64,000 nt of DNA from CAWBBA01 sp963729795 (GTDB lineage Bacteria > Desulfobacterota > Desulfomonilia > Desulfomonilales > Desulfomonilaceae). The stretch is from positions 115,909 through 179,908 of the forward strand of contig CAVSPC010000046.1 of NCBI GenBank assembly GCA_963729795.1. Reading direction: 5' to 3'. The first letter of the stretch is position 1. Each line of letters opens with the position of its first letter. A program made the translations under genes and the position numbers. Positions 38,223 to 47,617 of the stretch are shown one piece after another. The notes beneath the pieces were generated by a model. The model saw only the letters and a program-made list of their open reading frames with translations, made no database searches and was not told the origin of the DNA.

Positions 38223-40889
38223 TTAATGTGCCTCGTCCCAATTATTCCCCGCGGCTGCATCGACCACGAGGGGTACCGAAAGCGGGTACACTCCTTCCAT
38301 CTCCTTCTTGAGCAGGGCGGCCGCCTCTTTCTCTGCTTCTTTCTTCACTTCCAATATAAGCTCGTCATGAACCTGAAGGATCATCTTCGCAGGCAGGCGT
38401 CCTTCCTTGAGTGCTTTGTGAACCCTTATCATGGCCAACTTCATCAAGTCGGCCGCGCTGCCTTGCATGGTGGTGTTAATAGCGACCCTTCGTGCTGCCT
38501 GCTGGGCTATCCGGTTCGGATTGTTCAAGTCCGGCAGAAAACGTTTCCGGCCCAGAATGGTCGTGACGAAGCCGTCTTCCGTAGCCTTCTTCGGCAGTTC
38601 CTCCATGAATTTTCTTACACCGGCGTAAGTTTTGTAATAATCGTCAAGATACTGCCGTGCCATCTTCATACCCACGCCGATTTGACCCGCCAGCTTGAAC
38701 GGTCCCATCCCGTACATGATCCCGAAGTTGATTGCTTTGGCCTTGCGCCTCATCTCCGGGGTGACGTGAGCCGGCGAACATTCGAAAACGCTCGCTGCGG
38801 TGATTGCATGTATGTCTTCGCCCGCGGCAAAAGCGGACGTCAACCGCTCATCTCCAGAGACGTGGGCCATGATCCTCAGTTCTATTTGAGAATAATCGGC
38901 CGACACAAAGATGTATCCGTCCTCAGGAATAAACGCCTTGCGGATCTTGCGGCCTTCTTCGGACCGAGCCGGTATGTTTTGCAGATTCGGATCGGATGAT
39001 GAAAGCCGACCGGTCGCTGCCACGGCCTGATTGTACGATGTATGGATACGGCCGGTCCTGGGATTGACCAGATTTGTCAGAGAATCCACGTAAGTTGACT
39101 TGAGTTTATAAATGGAACGATAGTCCAGGATCTTGCGCGGCAATTCATGGTCAAGGGCAAGTTCTTCCAGCACCTCCAGTGAGGTCGAAGGTCCGCTCTT
39201 TGTTTTCTTAGTCGCCTTCATCCCCATGCGCTCAAAGAGAATTTGTCCCAACTGTTTCGGCGAATTTATGTTGAACTGCCCGCCCGCAAGTTCATAGATA
39301 TCGGCTTCGGTCTTCTGAAGGATTATACCGAACTCTTTTGAGAGCTGATTCAGATAAGCGGTGTCGATGCGGACTCCTGCAAGCTCCATGTCCGCCAATA
39401 CAGGGATGAGCGGCAATTCAATATCTCTGAAAAGGTCCCCAAGACCTTCCTTATCAACACGAGGGCACAGGATCGAGGCCACCTTGAACGTTGCTTCTGC
39501 GTCTTCACAGGAATATTCGGATGCTCTGGGAATGTCTACATCGGAGAAAAGAATCTGGCTCTTGCCGGTTCCTATGAGTTCCTTTATCGGAATCATGCGG
39601 TGTTCCAGAAAGATTTCAGCCAGGTCGTCGAGGGAATGCCCCCGCCGGGATGGATCGAGCAGGTAGGATGCGAGCATGGTGTCACACTCGATACCGCGGA
39701 TTTCGACCCCCTCCTTCTTGAGAACAATGAGATCGTATTTAATATTCTGCCCGACTTTGGGGATTTCGGGATTCTCCAGAAGCGGCCGCAGGACCTCCAG
39801 GACATCTTCCTTCTTCAGTTGATTCCCTTGCTTGTGGGCCACAGGTATATAGCAGGCTCTTCCGTCCTTAGCGCACATCGAGATACCAACCAGGTCGGCC
39901 CGCACGGGCTGTTCGGAGGTCGTCTCAAGGTCAACTGCAAACCTACCTATTTTTTTGATCTCATTCGCAAAGTTGCGAAGGTCTTCAATTGTGACAATGG
40001 TGCAATAACCGGAAAAATCCAGGGTCCTTTGCGCCGGCAGGTCTCCCATGAGCCGCTTGAATTCCAATTCCTTGAAAATCTCCCTCAGTCGGCCCAAGTC
40101 CGGTTCCACAGTCTTCAACTCTTCCAGACTCGAATCTAGCGGCACCTCATAATTTAGGAGAATCAACTTTCGGCTCAGGAATGCCTTATCCTTGCCTCCG
40201 GCCAATTTTTCTCCGACTTTTTTCTGGGTCACCTCGTCCAACCGTGAATAAAGGCTATCTAAAGAATCAAACTGCTCGATCAATTGAGCCGCGGTCTTTT
40301 GCCCCACACCGGGAACGCCGGGAACGTTGTCCGAACTGTCTCCCACGAGAGCCATAAAATCGAGAATATGATCCGGCGCCACACCGAACTTCTTTTTGAC
40401 TGCCTCGGAATCATATACTACGTCCCTTTGAGGATCCCACATCGTGACCCCTTCTTGGACGAGCTGCATCAGGTCCTTGTCCGCGGATACTATCACTACC
40501 CGCCATCCTTTCTCCGTGGCCCGGTGGGTGAGCGTAGCAATAATGTCATCCGCCTCGAAGCCCTGTACGGATAGGGAAGGCAGCCGGTAAGCGTTTACTA
40601 TCTCCTCGATTTTTGGGATCTGGAGTCTCAAGTCTTCCGGCATCTTCGGCCTGTTTGCCTTGTAGTCCGAATACATCTCGTGCCTGAAGGTGGGCCCCTT
40701 CGCGTCGAATACCACTGCGATGCGTCGAGGCGCCTTGTCTTTCATGGTCTTCACGATCATATTTGTGAAGCCGAAAACTGCCCCTGTTGGAAAGCCCTTG
40801 GAATTGGAAAGCCCACCCATGGCATGATAAGCTCTGTGGATATATGAACTTCCGTCGATCAGATAAATCTCTTCGTGTTTCTTAGCCAT
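38223..40889 (-). CDS. polA: DNA polymerase I
   Basis: An 888-residue replication and repair polymerase. N-terminal 5'-3' exonuclease (F-D-A-K-G-P-T-F-R-H, near residue 75; Y-K-A-N-R-P-K-M-P), a 3'-5' exonuclease-like domain (V-D-L-E-T-T-S near 340, Asp/Glu retained) and a C-terminal family A polymerase with motif A D-Y-S-Q-I-E-L-R near 695, motif B K-A-I-N-F-G-I-M-Y-G, and motif C V-H-D-E-L near 860. Start ATG 40889 has GAGG 7 bases upstream; an earlier in-frame start lacks one. It precedes cinA directly on the same strand. Confidence 0.97.
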   Translation of the reverse strand: MAKKHEEIYLIDGSSYIHRAYHAMGGLSNSKGFPTGAVFGFTNMIVKTMKDKAPRRIAVVFDAKGPTFRHEMYSDYKANRPKMPEDLRLQIPKIEEIVNAYRLPSLSVQGFEADDIIATLTHRATEKGWRVVIVSADKDLMQLVQEGVTMWDPQRDVVYDSEAVKKKFGVAPDHILDFMALVGDSSDNVPGVPGVGQKTAAQLIEQFDSLDSLYSRLDEVTQKKVGEKLAGGKDKAFLSRKLILLNYEVPLDSSLEELKTVEPDLGRLREIFKELEFKRLMGDLPAQRTLDFSGYCTIVTIEDLRNFANEIKKIGRFAVDLETTSEQPVRADLVGISMCAKDGRACYIPVAHKQGNQLKKEDVLEVLRPLLENPEIPKVGQNIKYDLIVLKKEGVEIRGIECDTMLASYLLDPSRRGHSLDDLAEIFLEHRMIPIKELIGTGKSQILFSDVDIPRASEYSCEDAEATFKVASILCPRVDKEGLGDLFRDIELPLIPVLADMELAGVRIDTAYLNQLSKEFGIILQKTEADIYELAGGQFNINSPKQLGQILFERMGMKATKKTKSGPSTSLEVLEELALDHELPRKILDYRSIYKLKSTYVDSLTNLVNPRTGRIHTSYNQAVAATGRLSSSDPNLQNIPARSEEGRKIRKAFIPEDGYIFVSADYSQIELRIMAHVSGDERLTSAFAAGEDIHAITAASVFECSPAHVTPEMRRKAKAINFGIMYGMGPFKLAGQIGVGMKMARQYLDDYYKTYAGVRKFMEELPKKATEDGFVTTILGRKRFLPDLNNPNRIAQQAARRVAINTTMQGSAADLMKLAMIRVHKALKEGRLPAKMILQVHDELILEVKKEAEKEAAALLKKEMEGVYPLSVPLVVDAAAGNNWDEAH

Positions 40890-40954
40890 TATGCGCCTCG
40901 TATCGGAATACTCGGGCCAAAAAAAACGGGCCAAGCAGGGGCTGAATGATTCGC

Positions 40955-43897
40955 CTATCCCGTCCCGGTGACAGTAATTCTCTTCGCACAGTCGAGAATG
41001 GCCGAAAAGAGCGGGTGTTCCTCCAACATGCGGCCATGTCCCAGGAGAATCAGTTTCGAGCGAGCCCGGCTCAGAGAGACATTCAGCCTTTTCGGATCGG
41101 CCAAAAACGAGGTGACCGCATCTGAGCGAGCCAGCGACAGTATTATAACTTCGCGCTCCCCACCTTGGAAGCGGTCCACAGTATCGACTGAAAGCGAATG
41201 CAAGTTGTCGCGCCCGTCAAATAGTCGTCTGCGAATCAGAGCTTGCTGTGCCTTGTAAGGGGTGATTATACCTATTTCATGTGACGGTACCCCCCCGGCA
41301 AGGAGCCTCTCCACTATCCTGCAAACCACAGCCGCCTCTTTGGAGCTGGCTTTTCCGGTGTCCGAGCCGAGGACGTCCACAAATACCACCGGCAGCTCGG
41401 GAGCCACAATCTGCTCAATACTTGAGTCTCCCGATACTTGACGGTCAATATCCAGGCGCCTGCCCGCGGCTTCGGGCGACGGAAAAAGAGTTCCCCCATA
41501 AAAGAGCTGAGAAGGTATCGCTTGCACTTCGCGATTCATCCTGTATTGCATGCGCAGGCACGAAACCTGCGACGGATGCGCAGACAGAAAAAGGCGTTCG
41601 AAGAGAGATTGCTCCAGTCCATTCTCCTCGCTAGCATCCCGATTCTGTTTCGCAGTCTTCACGACGGGTGGAAGCTGCAGATGATCGCCGCCTAGTATGA
41701 ATTTCCGGCCGAACGTCAGCGGCCCCAGTGTTGCAGGCTCATCTAGCTGACCCGCTTCATCCACTGCGACGCGGTCAAATCGTCTGCGCAAAAAAAACGG
41801 ATGGGCCAAACACTGATACGCGGTTGCACCGATCAGCTTTGTTTCTTCCACTCGTTGCCGGAACCGCTTGAAATTCGTCTCTCGGGCGGCAAGCTCCCCC
41901 AGAAGTAAGGGCGGATTTCCGCCGCGTTCCATCGCGTCGAGAAACTCCTTCGAAAGAGCTGACGCTTTCCCGATGCGGAGAAAATTGCGGACTCCAAGGT
42001 TCATCACCGAAATAAGCAGTCGGTCGAGAGCCACATTGGTGGGGCATGCGACTAGGACACTCTCCCCGCGATCCAAACATAGTCGGATGAGCTGCGCGAG
42101 CACCCTGGTTTTGCCCGTGCCGGGCGGACCATGAATCAGATGGAAAGTTTCGCAGTCCAGTGCGGATTCGATCGCAGCCTGCTGGTCCTGATTCAATTCA
42201 TTTTTCGGAAGCTCTGATAGGGCAGGTGGCTTCGGCGGGTCTATCGCTGTCGATTTTTCCGGTCTGTCTCCGCAATCCCGTGTGGCGTCAGACTCCTCTC
42301 CGCAAGGTCGAGGCACTGTAGCGGAAGAGGTCTGTTCCTGGGTGGACACTATTGCTTCGATAACCGCGGGATCACCTTTTTCGAAGAATCTGAAAAGAGC
42401 CTGCCGAGATACCTCACGCCCCCTGGTAAACGGAATCCGGTCGACAAACCAAGTGCGAGATGTCTCGAATGCCGGATATTGGCTTGCAGTCGGTGGACTT
42501 GCGGAAAAGGGAGCAAACGGGACCTTGAGCCTGACGAGAGTTTGCCCCTGCTTGGAATCAATGACGCGCCCGCGAATGGCATCGGAACTGCACGGGTCGC
42601 CACAGTGAATGATCACTTCCTCTCCCGGGCCGATATCCGCGACCGAGTCTTCCAACGACATTACAGCGACAACTTGGCCTGGCGGCAGAGGGCAGGGTGA
42701 GGGCGCTTTATCGGCTGATAATTTAGCCTTTTTTTTGCCTCTTTTTCCTTTAACCTCCAGTTCGCCAAATGAGGTGTCGCGACAATCGGTTTTGCCTATG
42801 GAAGCTTGGGGGCTGCCCATAAGGCTGATTTCCAGGACAGGGAACGTAATGCCTTCTTCCACTCGTTCATTGAGCGTCCGCGCATCCAAAATTTTGGCGA
42901 ACTCTCCTTCTTCGGCCCATGCATCACGGGACAACAGTCGCAGCCACCGATCGTAGTATTGTCGATACGCTCCGTTCAAAAAAGGCTCGTCATGGCGCGC
43001 GAGATCGCCGAAGAGCCGCGTACAGGCCGAGCTGGAGAAACACCTCCCGTTCCTGGGGCAGTTGTATTCTGCAGAGTCTGTGGCTTCGAGTGTGTACGAG
43101 TATTTCAATGCAACAACCAGGTTACGTGCGTGCAGAAGTGTCCGTTCGATTCCATTTTCCCGGCAGTCGAGGCCCTCGACCCTGCCGGAAGCAGAGTAAA
43201 GTAGATAACCATCCGGTGCGCTATTGTCTGCATCCGGAGTGAAAAGAAGAGAATAAGCCCGGAGCTGAACGCGATGATCCTCTGCTGGAAATTTCCCGGA
43301 CTTGAGTTCCAGAATCGCCGTGCGGTCGCCATTATAAAATATAGCGTCGGCCCGCCCTTTCAGCCCCAACCGCGTGGACATTCGGTCCTTCTCGACCCCC
43401 ACGAGAGAGAAGCTTTCACCTTCCACTTTCAGCCAGGATTTCAGATTGTTGAAGTGGATTCTGGTCTCCTCTTCAAATTCTTTTTGATCGGGAAAGACTC
43501 TGGAGCCGGGAAGCACCGCCATGAGGGCCGGGAGTGCTTCCTGATACGCCTCTCGAAAGATCTGTTTGCCCGATCCTCCGTGATTGTGCAGCAAATGGTC
43601 GAAAAGAGTATGGACCATGCGCCCCTTGGCCATCCAGAAAGGCTCGTCCGGTCCAACCCGATACCGCAAGTCGGCCGCTCGAATACATGTAGCGGCTTCA
43701 ACCGCTTCCGTGACGCTTACAAGGCGAAAAGGCTCCAATACGAGATGGCTTTCCGGTGTAACTGTATAAATGACGCTTCCGTCATCGAGCCTGTTGTTGA
43801 GCTGAAGATTGAATGCAGCGATTCGAGCGCCGACCCAACAAAGCAAGGGGAATTCATAGAGATCTGCGCCTGCAAATTCAGGGAACATGAGAAACAC
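40955..43897 (-). CDS. Dna2-like PD-(D/E)XK nuclease / SF1 helicase fusion
   Basis: About 980 residues from GTG 43897. The N-terminal third has a RecB/Cas4-like nuclease core (G-R-A-D-A-I-F, then I-L-E-L-K-S-G-K, then Q-L-R-A-Y-S-L-L-F) and a Cys cluster C-P-R-N-G-R-C...C that can hold an iron-sulfur cluster, as in Dna2/AddB. The C-terminal half is an SF1B helicase: Walker A G-P-P-G-T-G-K-T, Walker B V-D-E-A-G-Q, and V-D-T-V-D-R-F-Q-G-G-E near the end. The true N-terminus may be at 44031 in another frame: the 29 codons ahead read as coding if one G is restored in the G-run at 43946-43950. Role in repair or defence not decided. Confidence 0.82.
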   Translation of the reverse strand: MFLMFPEFAGADLYEFPLLCWVGARIAAFNLQLNNRLDDGSVIYTVTPESHLVLEPFRLVSVTEAVEAATCIRAADLRYRVGPDEPFWMAKGRMVHTLFDHLLHNHGGSGKQIFREAYQEALPALMAVLPGSRVFPDQKEFEEETRIHFNNLKSWLKVEGESFSLVGVEKDRMSTRLGLKGRADAIFYNGDRTAILELKSGKFPAEDHRVQLRAYSLLFTPDADNSAPDGYLLYSASGRVEGLDCRENGIERTLLHARNLVVALKYSYTLEATDSAEYNCPRNGRCFSSSACTRLFGDLARHDEPFLNGAYRQYYDRWLRLLSRDAWAEEGEFAKILDARTLNERVEEGITFPVLEISLMGSPQASIGKTDCRDTSFGELEVKGKRGKKKAKLSADKAPSPCPLPPGQVVAVMSLEDSVADIGPGEEVIIHCGDPCSSDAIRGRVIDSKQGQTLVRLKVPFAPFSASPPTASQYPAFETSRTWFVDRIPFTRGREVSRQALFRFFEKGDPAVIEAIVSTQEQTSSATVPRPCGEESDATRDCGDRPEKSTAIDPPKPPALSELPKNELNQDQQAAIESALDCETFHLIHGPPGTGKTRVLAQLIRLCLDRGESVLVACPTNVALDRLLISVMNLGVRNFLRIGKASALSKEFLDAMERGGNPPLLLGELAARETNFKRFRQRVEETKLIGATAYQCLAHPFFLRRRFDRVAVDEAGQLDEPATLGPLTFGRKFILGGDHLQLPPVVKTAKQNRDASEENGLEQSLFERLFLSAHPSQVSCLRMQYRMNREVQAIPSQLFYGGTLFPSPEAAGRRLDIDRQVSGDSSIEQIVAPELPVVFVDVLGSDTGKASSKEAAVVCRIVERLLAGGVPSHEIGIITPYKAQQALIRRRLFDGRDNLHSLSVDTVDRFQGGEREVIILSLARSDAVTSFLADPKRLNVSLSRARSKLILLGHGRMLEEHPLFSAILDCAKRITVTGTG

Positions 43898-44135
43898 ACG
43901 GTCAGAGTTGCCGTCGTGTGAAAGCTCAAGCCCTCGAAAGAGGTACCCCCGCGCGGGGCCTTCTTCGGTTCAGGAGCAATGCGTACAACCTCGCCCTGAA
44001 CGGATTGGTTATGTTCTCCCTCGGCAGCCATAGCAGTAAGGTATCACAGCCGGTATTTACCGACAACCGGTGTCAACCGCGTCGATCAATTTTAGTGCTC
44101 TGATATTATTGCGGTTATTTTGGAGCCAGTGCTGT

Positions 44136-44169
44136 TGACCAGCATCAAGACAGAAGCGGATGCTGGTCA
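44136..44169. other. Stem-loop downstream of the MazF gene
   Basis: TGACCAGCATC at 44136-44146 pairs perfectly with GATGCTGGTCA at 44159-44169 over a 12-base loop, in the 200-base gap between mazF and the helicase gene. No U-tract follows on either strand, so it may be a terminator-like structure for the minus-strand toxin operon or an RNA element. Confidence 0.45.
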
Positions 44170-44233
44170 CGAAAGATGCTCGAGTCCTTTTTCTTTGAAC
44201 AGTTGATGTCGTAGCTGATAGAGAGGTTTTGCG

Positions 44234-44554
44234 TCAAAGATCCAATTGGATGGAGATTGCCCTGGCAACCCCCTGCATGTCCCCGGAACCGATCTCACCC
44301 TCCTTGTCGATCAGACATTTCTTGCTGACGGTTGTGATCTGATCAGCCAGTGCCTTGACTCTCTTTCCTCTCAGCGTGACGAAGGCCTCGCTTGGATATA
44401 GCCGCTCCACATTTGTTGTGAGGGGTACAACCTGCACTCTGTTCAAGAACTGGTTCGCTGCGTCGTTGCTGACGATGACCGCTGGCCGCTGCTTCCGGAT
44501 CTCTCCCCCTACGGATGGATCGAAGCTGATCCACCGGACCTCACCTCTTTTCAT
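44234..44554 (-). CDS. mazF: MazF/PemK-type mRNA interferase toxin
   Basis: About 106 residues (ATG 44554; GTG 44557 also possible). MazF fold signatures: K-R-G-E-V-R-W-I-S-F at the start, K-Q-R-P-A-V-I-V-S-N, V-Q-V-V-P-L-T-T, and A-D-Q-I-T-T-V-S-K near the end. Such toxins cut RNA at short sequences. The gene overlaps the antitoxin gene by 14 bases. Length and motifs look intact. Confidence 0.9.
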   Translation of the reverse strand: MKRGEVRWISFDPSVGGEIRKQRPAVIVSNDAANQFLNRVQVVPLTTNVERLYPSEAFVTLRGKRVKALADQITTVSKKCLIDKEGEIGSGDMQGVARAISIQLDL

Positions 44555-44771
44555 CACTCACGTCTCCGCAAGTAGCCTCCGCCCAATCCAATGCCTCTGT
44601 TTCGCGCAGTGTGTCTGCACCCATCTCCCGGTAGGCGTTGTATAGATCTTTCTTGAGGACGTGGGGCCTGACGAGATCTTCGATAAAGCGGCTGATCTTC
44701 CGTTGACCGATCACTTTGTGCAGGCCCTCGTAAACATCTTCATCAATGGTCAGTGTCAGCTTCTTCTGCAT
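44541..44771 (-). CDS. MazE-like antitoxin (ribbon-helix-helix type)
   Basis: A 76-residue protein from ATG 44771 with AAGGGG upstream. N-terminal beta strand and helix (K-K-L-T-L-T-I-D-E-D-V-Y-E-G-L) resemble a ribbon-helix-helix DNA-binding start; the acidic C-terminal tail (W-A-E-A-T-C-G-D-V) would wrap the toxin. Function is assigned mainly by the overlapping MazF gene. It probably represses its own operon. Confidence 0.8.
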   Translation of the reverse strand: MQKKLTLTIDEDVYEGLHKVIGQRKISRFIEDLVRPHVLKKDLYNAYREMGADTLRETEALDWAEATCGDVSDEKR

Positions 44772-44993
44772 CGGACGAAACCCCTTGCCTTTTACACGTA
44801 TATCACACGTGCAAAGACTGCCTGTCAATTTCCGCTACTGATGGCAAGGAGCTGGGGGCAAAGCAATGTTTATGTCAATCCGTATATCATGCCGCGTATT
44901 GCTGCAAGTGCGGTATGAGACGCTCGCGCACGACATTGAACTACCAGTCGAGCAGACTCTTGCTCGTGTCGGCCGCGCTTCTTTCGCGCTGGC

Positions 44994-46496
44994 TCACTTA
45001 GTCCTGCTTCGCTGGTTTGCCCCTTTCGTGTCCGGTAACGGTAGATGTTCTGCGCTAATTTCTCTCTCAGCGGCCGCAAATTCTCGCATTGCTTCTTCGA
45101 GATCCTTCAGAATCTCTTTCATCAGTGCCGCAGGCGTCTTCTTTTCATTGATATTCATCGTTTCGTACTGCCACTGGATATCGAGGTTCGCTTTGTCCCT
45201 TGCGATAATCTCCGAATATTTGAATTTTCTGAAGTGATTGGATTTCTTACGCCGCGTGGGATCGTCAGCGTTGTAGCAATGAATAAAATCCGTCAGGTCC
45301 TCGGGCCCAATCGGATTCTGCCTGAGCGAAAAATTCCGGTTCGAGCGCAGGTCGTAGATCCACACTTCTTTTGTTGCAGGAGACTTTGCGGCCGTCTTCT
45401 TATCGAAGAAAAGTACATTTGCCTTGACGCCGGGCGAATACCAGATGCCAGTCGGTAGCCGCAAGAGAGTATGAACGTTGCAACGTTCAAGTAAATTTCG
45501 TCGAATCTTTTCCCCTGCGCCGCCTTCGAACAGAACATTGTCAGGAACCACCATTGCGGCACGACCGGTTTCTTTCAGCATCGAGTATACGTGCTGGACG
45601 AAATTGAGCTGCTTGTTGCTGGTCGTAGCCCAGAAATCCTGACGCTCATAGGAGATCTTATTGGTATGGCTCTTCCCGCTCTCGCCAACGATAGTGAAGC
45701 TGCTCTTTTTCCCGAACGGCGGGTTCGTGAGAACCATGTCCACAGGCTCGGCTTTAGATGCTAGGCTATCACGCATGGTGACTATCGGATGGCCGTGATC
45801 AGTGCCAATCCCGTGAAGGAAGAGATTCATGGCGCACAAACGTGCGACATTGGGAACGAGATCGACGCCATGCAACGCCTTTGTCCTGAGGTAAGCTGCT
45901 TCCACAGGATCGGCCGTCCTTCTACTGAGGTACTCGAATGCGGCTAATAGAAATCCGCCGGTGCCACACGCTGGATCTGAAATGTGCATCCCGGGTTCTG
46001 GTCGCATCACATTGACTATTGCCCGGATGACAGGCCGCGGGGTGAAATATTGTCCGGCTCCGCCTCGCACATCATCGGCGTTCTTGGCCAGCAACCCCTC
46101 GTAGACCTCACCTTTTACATCCACATCGAGGCGTGACCAATCCTCACTATCTATCATTCTAATTAAAAGATGTAGTTTCGCTGGGTCGTTTATCTTGCTT
46201 TGCGGCTTGGTGAAGATGAGGCCGACTAGCCCAGGCTGTTCGCTCAGTTTGCGCAAACCTTGATGATATCTCTCTAAGCGTTTTGGATCATCCGTCATGT
46301 TCTTCAACGCGCCCCAAGTGTAACGCGACGGAATATTGTTGACGCCCGCTTCCCGCTGTTCCCAGGCCATTTTTAGAAAGAGGAGGTAAGTGATCTGTTC
46401 CGTGTAATCCATAAACGCCAGCCCGTCGTCCTTGAGAACGTGGGCGTAGTTCCATACTTTTTGGACAAGGGTGCTCGCTGTCATAGAACTTTTCAT
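44994..46496 (-). CDS. hsdM: Type I-like DNA N6-adenine methyltransferase (HsdM)
   Basis: A 500-residue modification subunit. N-terminal HsdM helical domain (K-V-W-N-Y-A-H-V-L-K-D-D-G), SAM-binding motif I region D-P-A-C-G-T-G-G-F near residue 173, and catalytic motif IV N-P-P-F-G near residue 260. The reading frame is intact. Its start overlaps the stop of the HNH gene by four bases (ATGA), so it is tightly coupled to that gene. The cognate hsdS at 50.7-52.3 kb is broken as given, and no HsdR (R.EcoKI-like helicase/nuclease) is in the window. Confidence 0.93.
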   Translation of the reverse strand: MKSSMTASTLVQKVWNYAHVLKDDGLAFMDYTEQITYLLFLKMAWEQREAGVNNIPSRYTWGALKNMTDDPKRLERYHQGLRKLSEQPGLVGLIFTKPQSKINDPAKLHLLIRMIDSEDWSRLDVDVKGEVYEGLLAKNADDVRGGAGQYFTPRPVIRAIVNVMRPEPGMHISDPACGTGGFLLAAFEYLSRRTADPVEAAYLRTKALHGVDLVPNVARLCAMNLFLHGIGTDHGHPIVTMRDSLASKAEPVDMVLTNPPFGKKSSFTIVGESGKSHTNKISYERQDFWATTSNKQLNFVQHVYSMLKETGRAAMVVPDNVLFEGGAGEKIRRNLLERCNVHTLLRLPTGIWYSPGVKANVLFFDKKTAAKSPATKEVWIYDLRSNRNFSLRQNPIGPEDLTDFIHCYNADDPTRRKKSNHFRKFKYSEIIARDKANLDIQWQYETMNINEKKTPAALMKEILKDLEEAMREFAAAEREISAEHLPLPDTKGANQRSRTK

Positions 46497-47368
46497 AAAT
46501 CTCTGCTCAGAATTTCGTCAACCCACTGGTAATTACGGTAGGCTTGAAGATAAACCCGCGCGGCCGTTGAATATTCAGCCTTTGCGCGAACGCATTTGAT
46601 AATCTCCTTCTTATGGAATCGATAGTTTGCGTCGTCACCTGAGGTGTTGGCTATATTCGCATTGTTCACGTGTTGAGATATATCGTCGGCTATCCGTTTG
46701 CGTTTTCTCACGAGGATGACGTGATCCAGGTGATATAATCTTACGCTTTCTTCAACGCGGTTGACAGATACCCGGTCGCGTCTCACTGGATGAGGTAAGC
46801 CGTTCGGCAAGAATGTCAAAAGTTTCGTATCATTATCGTTTGTTGGATCTAGGAGTTTTGCTCTGTCTGGCGGATCGGTATTAGATCGGGCATGCGGTGG
46901 TGGCGGTATGATTGGAAAATGGTCCTGCTTGCCTCCTTCTGTTCCACCGACAACATCTCGTCGTTTGCTATTACAGAAAGTGCAAGAGTACCTAAAATTC
47001 TTCCAGTCGAACGCTAACCACCAATAACCCGGATGGCCGGTCGCCTCAATTACACTGTTCTTTGGTCGAAAGTGGTCAACAGCGTTGTCTGAGCGGTCCT
47101 GAATGCTCTCGCAGTACCAACATTTTCCATCACTTGCCTGTTGAAGGGCTCGGACTGCGGCTCGCCAGACCGCTTGCCTCGAATTGATTGCTTTGTGTCG
47201 TGCTTCAAGAGCAAGTTCTTCAATTTCTGCCGCTGACTTACCAGCCGCTGCGGCTGCCGTGCGGGCTTCATCTACCTTAGTCTCCATGTATGCTTTGGCT
47301 CGGGCGACTTGATCATCCCAGTTGGTTGGAAGATTATCATAGACATCCTCCTGCAGGACAAATCTCAT
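46493..47368 (-). CDS. HNH endonuclease (PtuB/TIGR02646-like)
   Basis: A 291-residue protein with an HNH core of the kind found with ATPase partners in defence systems: K-C-W-Y-C-E near residue 83, V-D-H-F-R-P-K-N, and W-K-N-F-R-Y-S-C-T-F-C-N-S-K-R, matching the zinc-binding, His and Asn parts of the fold. The C-terminal 120 residues are helical and unassigned. It overlaps the 79-residue gene upstream and hsdM downstream by four bases each. In Septu-type systems an HNH protein (PtuB) works with an ATPase (PtuA); here the ATPase is upstream. It could be the nuclease that replaces HsdR in this operon; that is inference. Confidence 0.8.
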   Translation of the reverse strand: MRFVLQEDVYDNLPTNWDDQVARAKAYMETKVDEARTAAAAAGKSAAEIEELALEARHKAINSRQAVWRAAVRALQQASDGKCWYCESIQDRSDNAVDHFRPKNSVIEATGHPGYWWLAFDWKNFRYSCTFCNSKRRDVVGGTEGGKQDHFPIIPPPPHARSNTDPPDRAKLLDPTNDNDTKLLTFLPNGLPHPVRRDRVSVNRVEESVRLYHLDHVILVRKRKRIADDISQHVNNANIANTSGDDANYRFHKKEIIKCVRAKAEYSTAARVYLQAYRNYQWVDEILSRDL

Positions 47369-47604
47369 TTCGTCTTGGCCTCTTCTGCTTCTATTTCGTC
47401 AAGAAGTTCAGTAGTTTCACGCTGTAGCGCGTCAAAATCCGATTTTACCGGAGGTGTTTTCAGAAAATCTTCGCGAGCTCTTTGACGAATAAAAATAGCC
47501 TTGATAAAAGCGCGATAGTATGGGTCGGAACTCGTTGATTTAAAGCCTAATTTCTCGATTTGCTGAGTTATGTTTTGAAGCTTGCTGGTTTCCTGTGGAG
47601 TCAA
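47365..47604 (-). CDS. 79-residue helical protein between the ATPase and HNH genes
   Basis: Family not recognised. Predicted all-helical, rich in Lys/Glu/Gln, with K-L-Q-N-I-T-Q-Q-I-E-K near the start and L-L-D-E-I-E-A-E-E at the end. TTG start at 47604. Before the IS630 insertion the ATPase gene would have ended in a TGA overlapping this TTG (TTGA), so it belonged to a chain of overlapping genes. An adaptor or small subunit for the ATPase/HNH pair is a reasonable guess. Confidence 0.6.
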   Translation of the reverse strand: MTPQETSKLQNITQQIEKLGFKSTSSDPYYRAFIKAIFIRQRAREDFLKTPPVKSDFDALQRETTELLDEIEAEEAKTK

Positions 47605-47617
47605 TGTATCTTTACTA

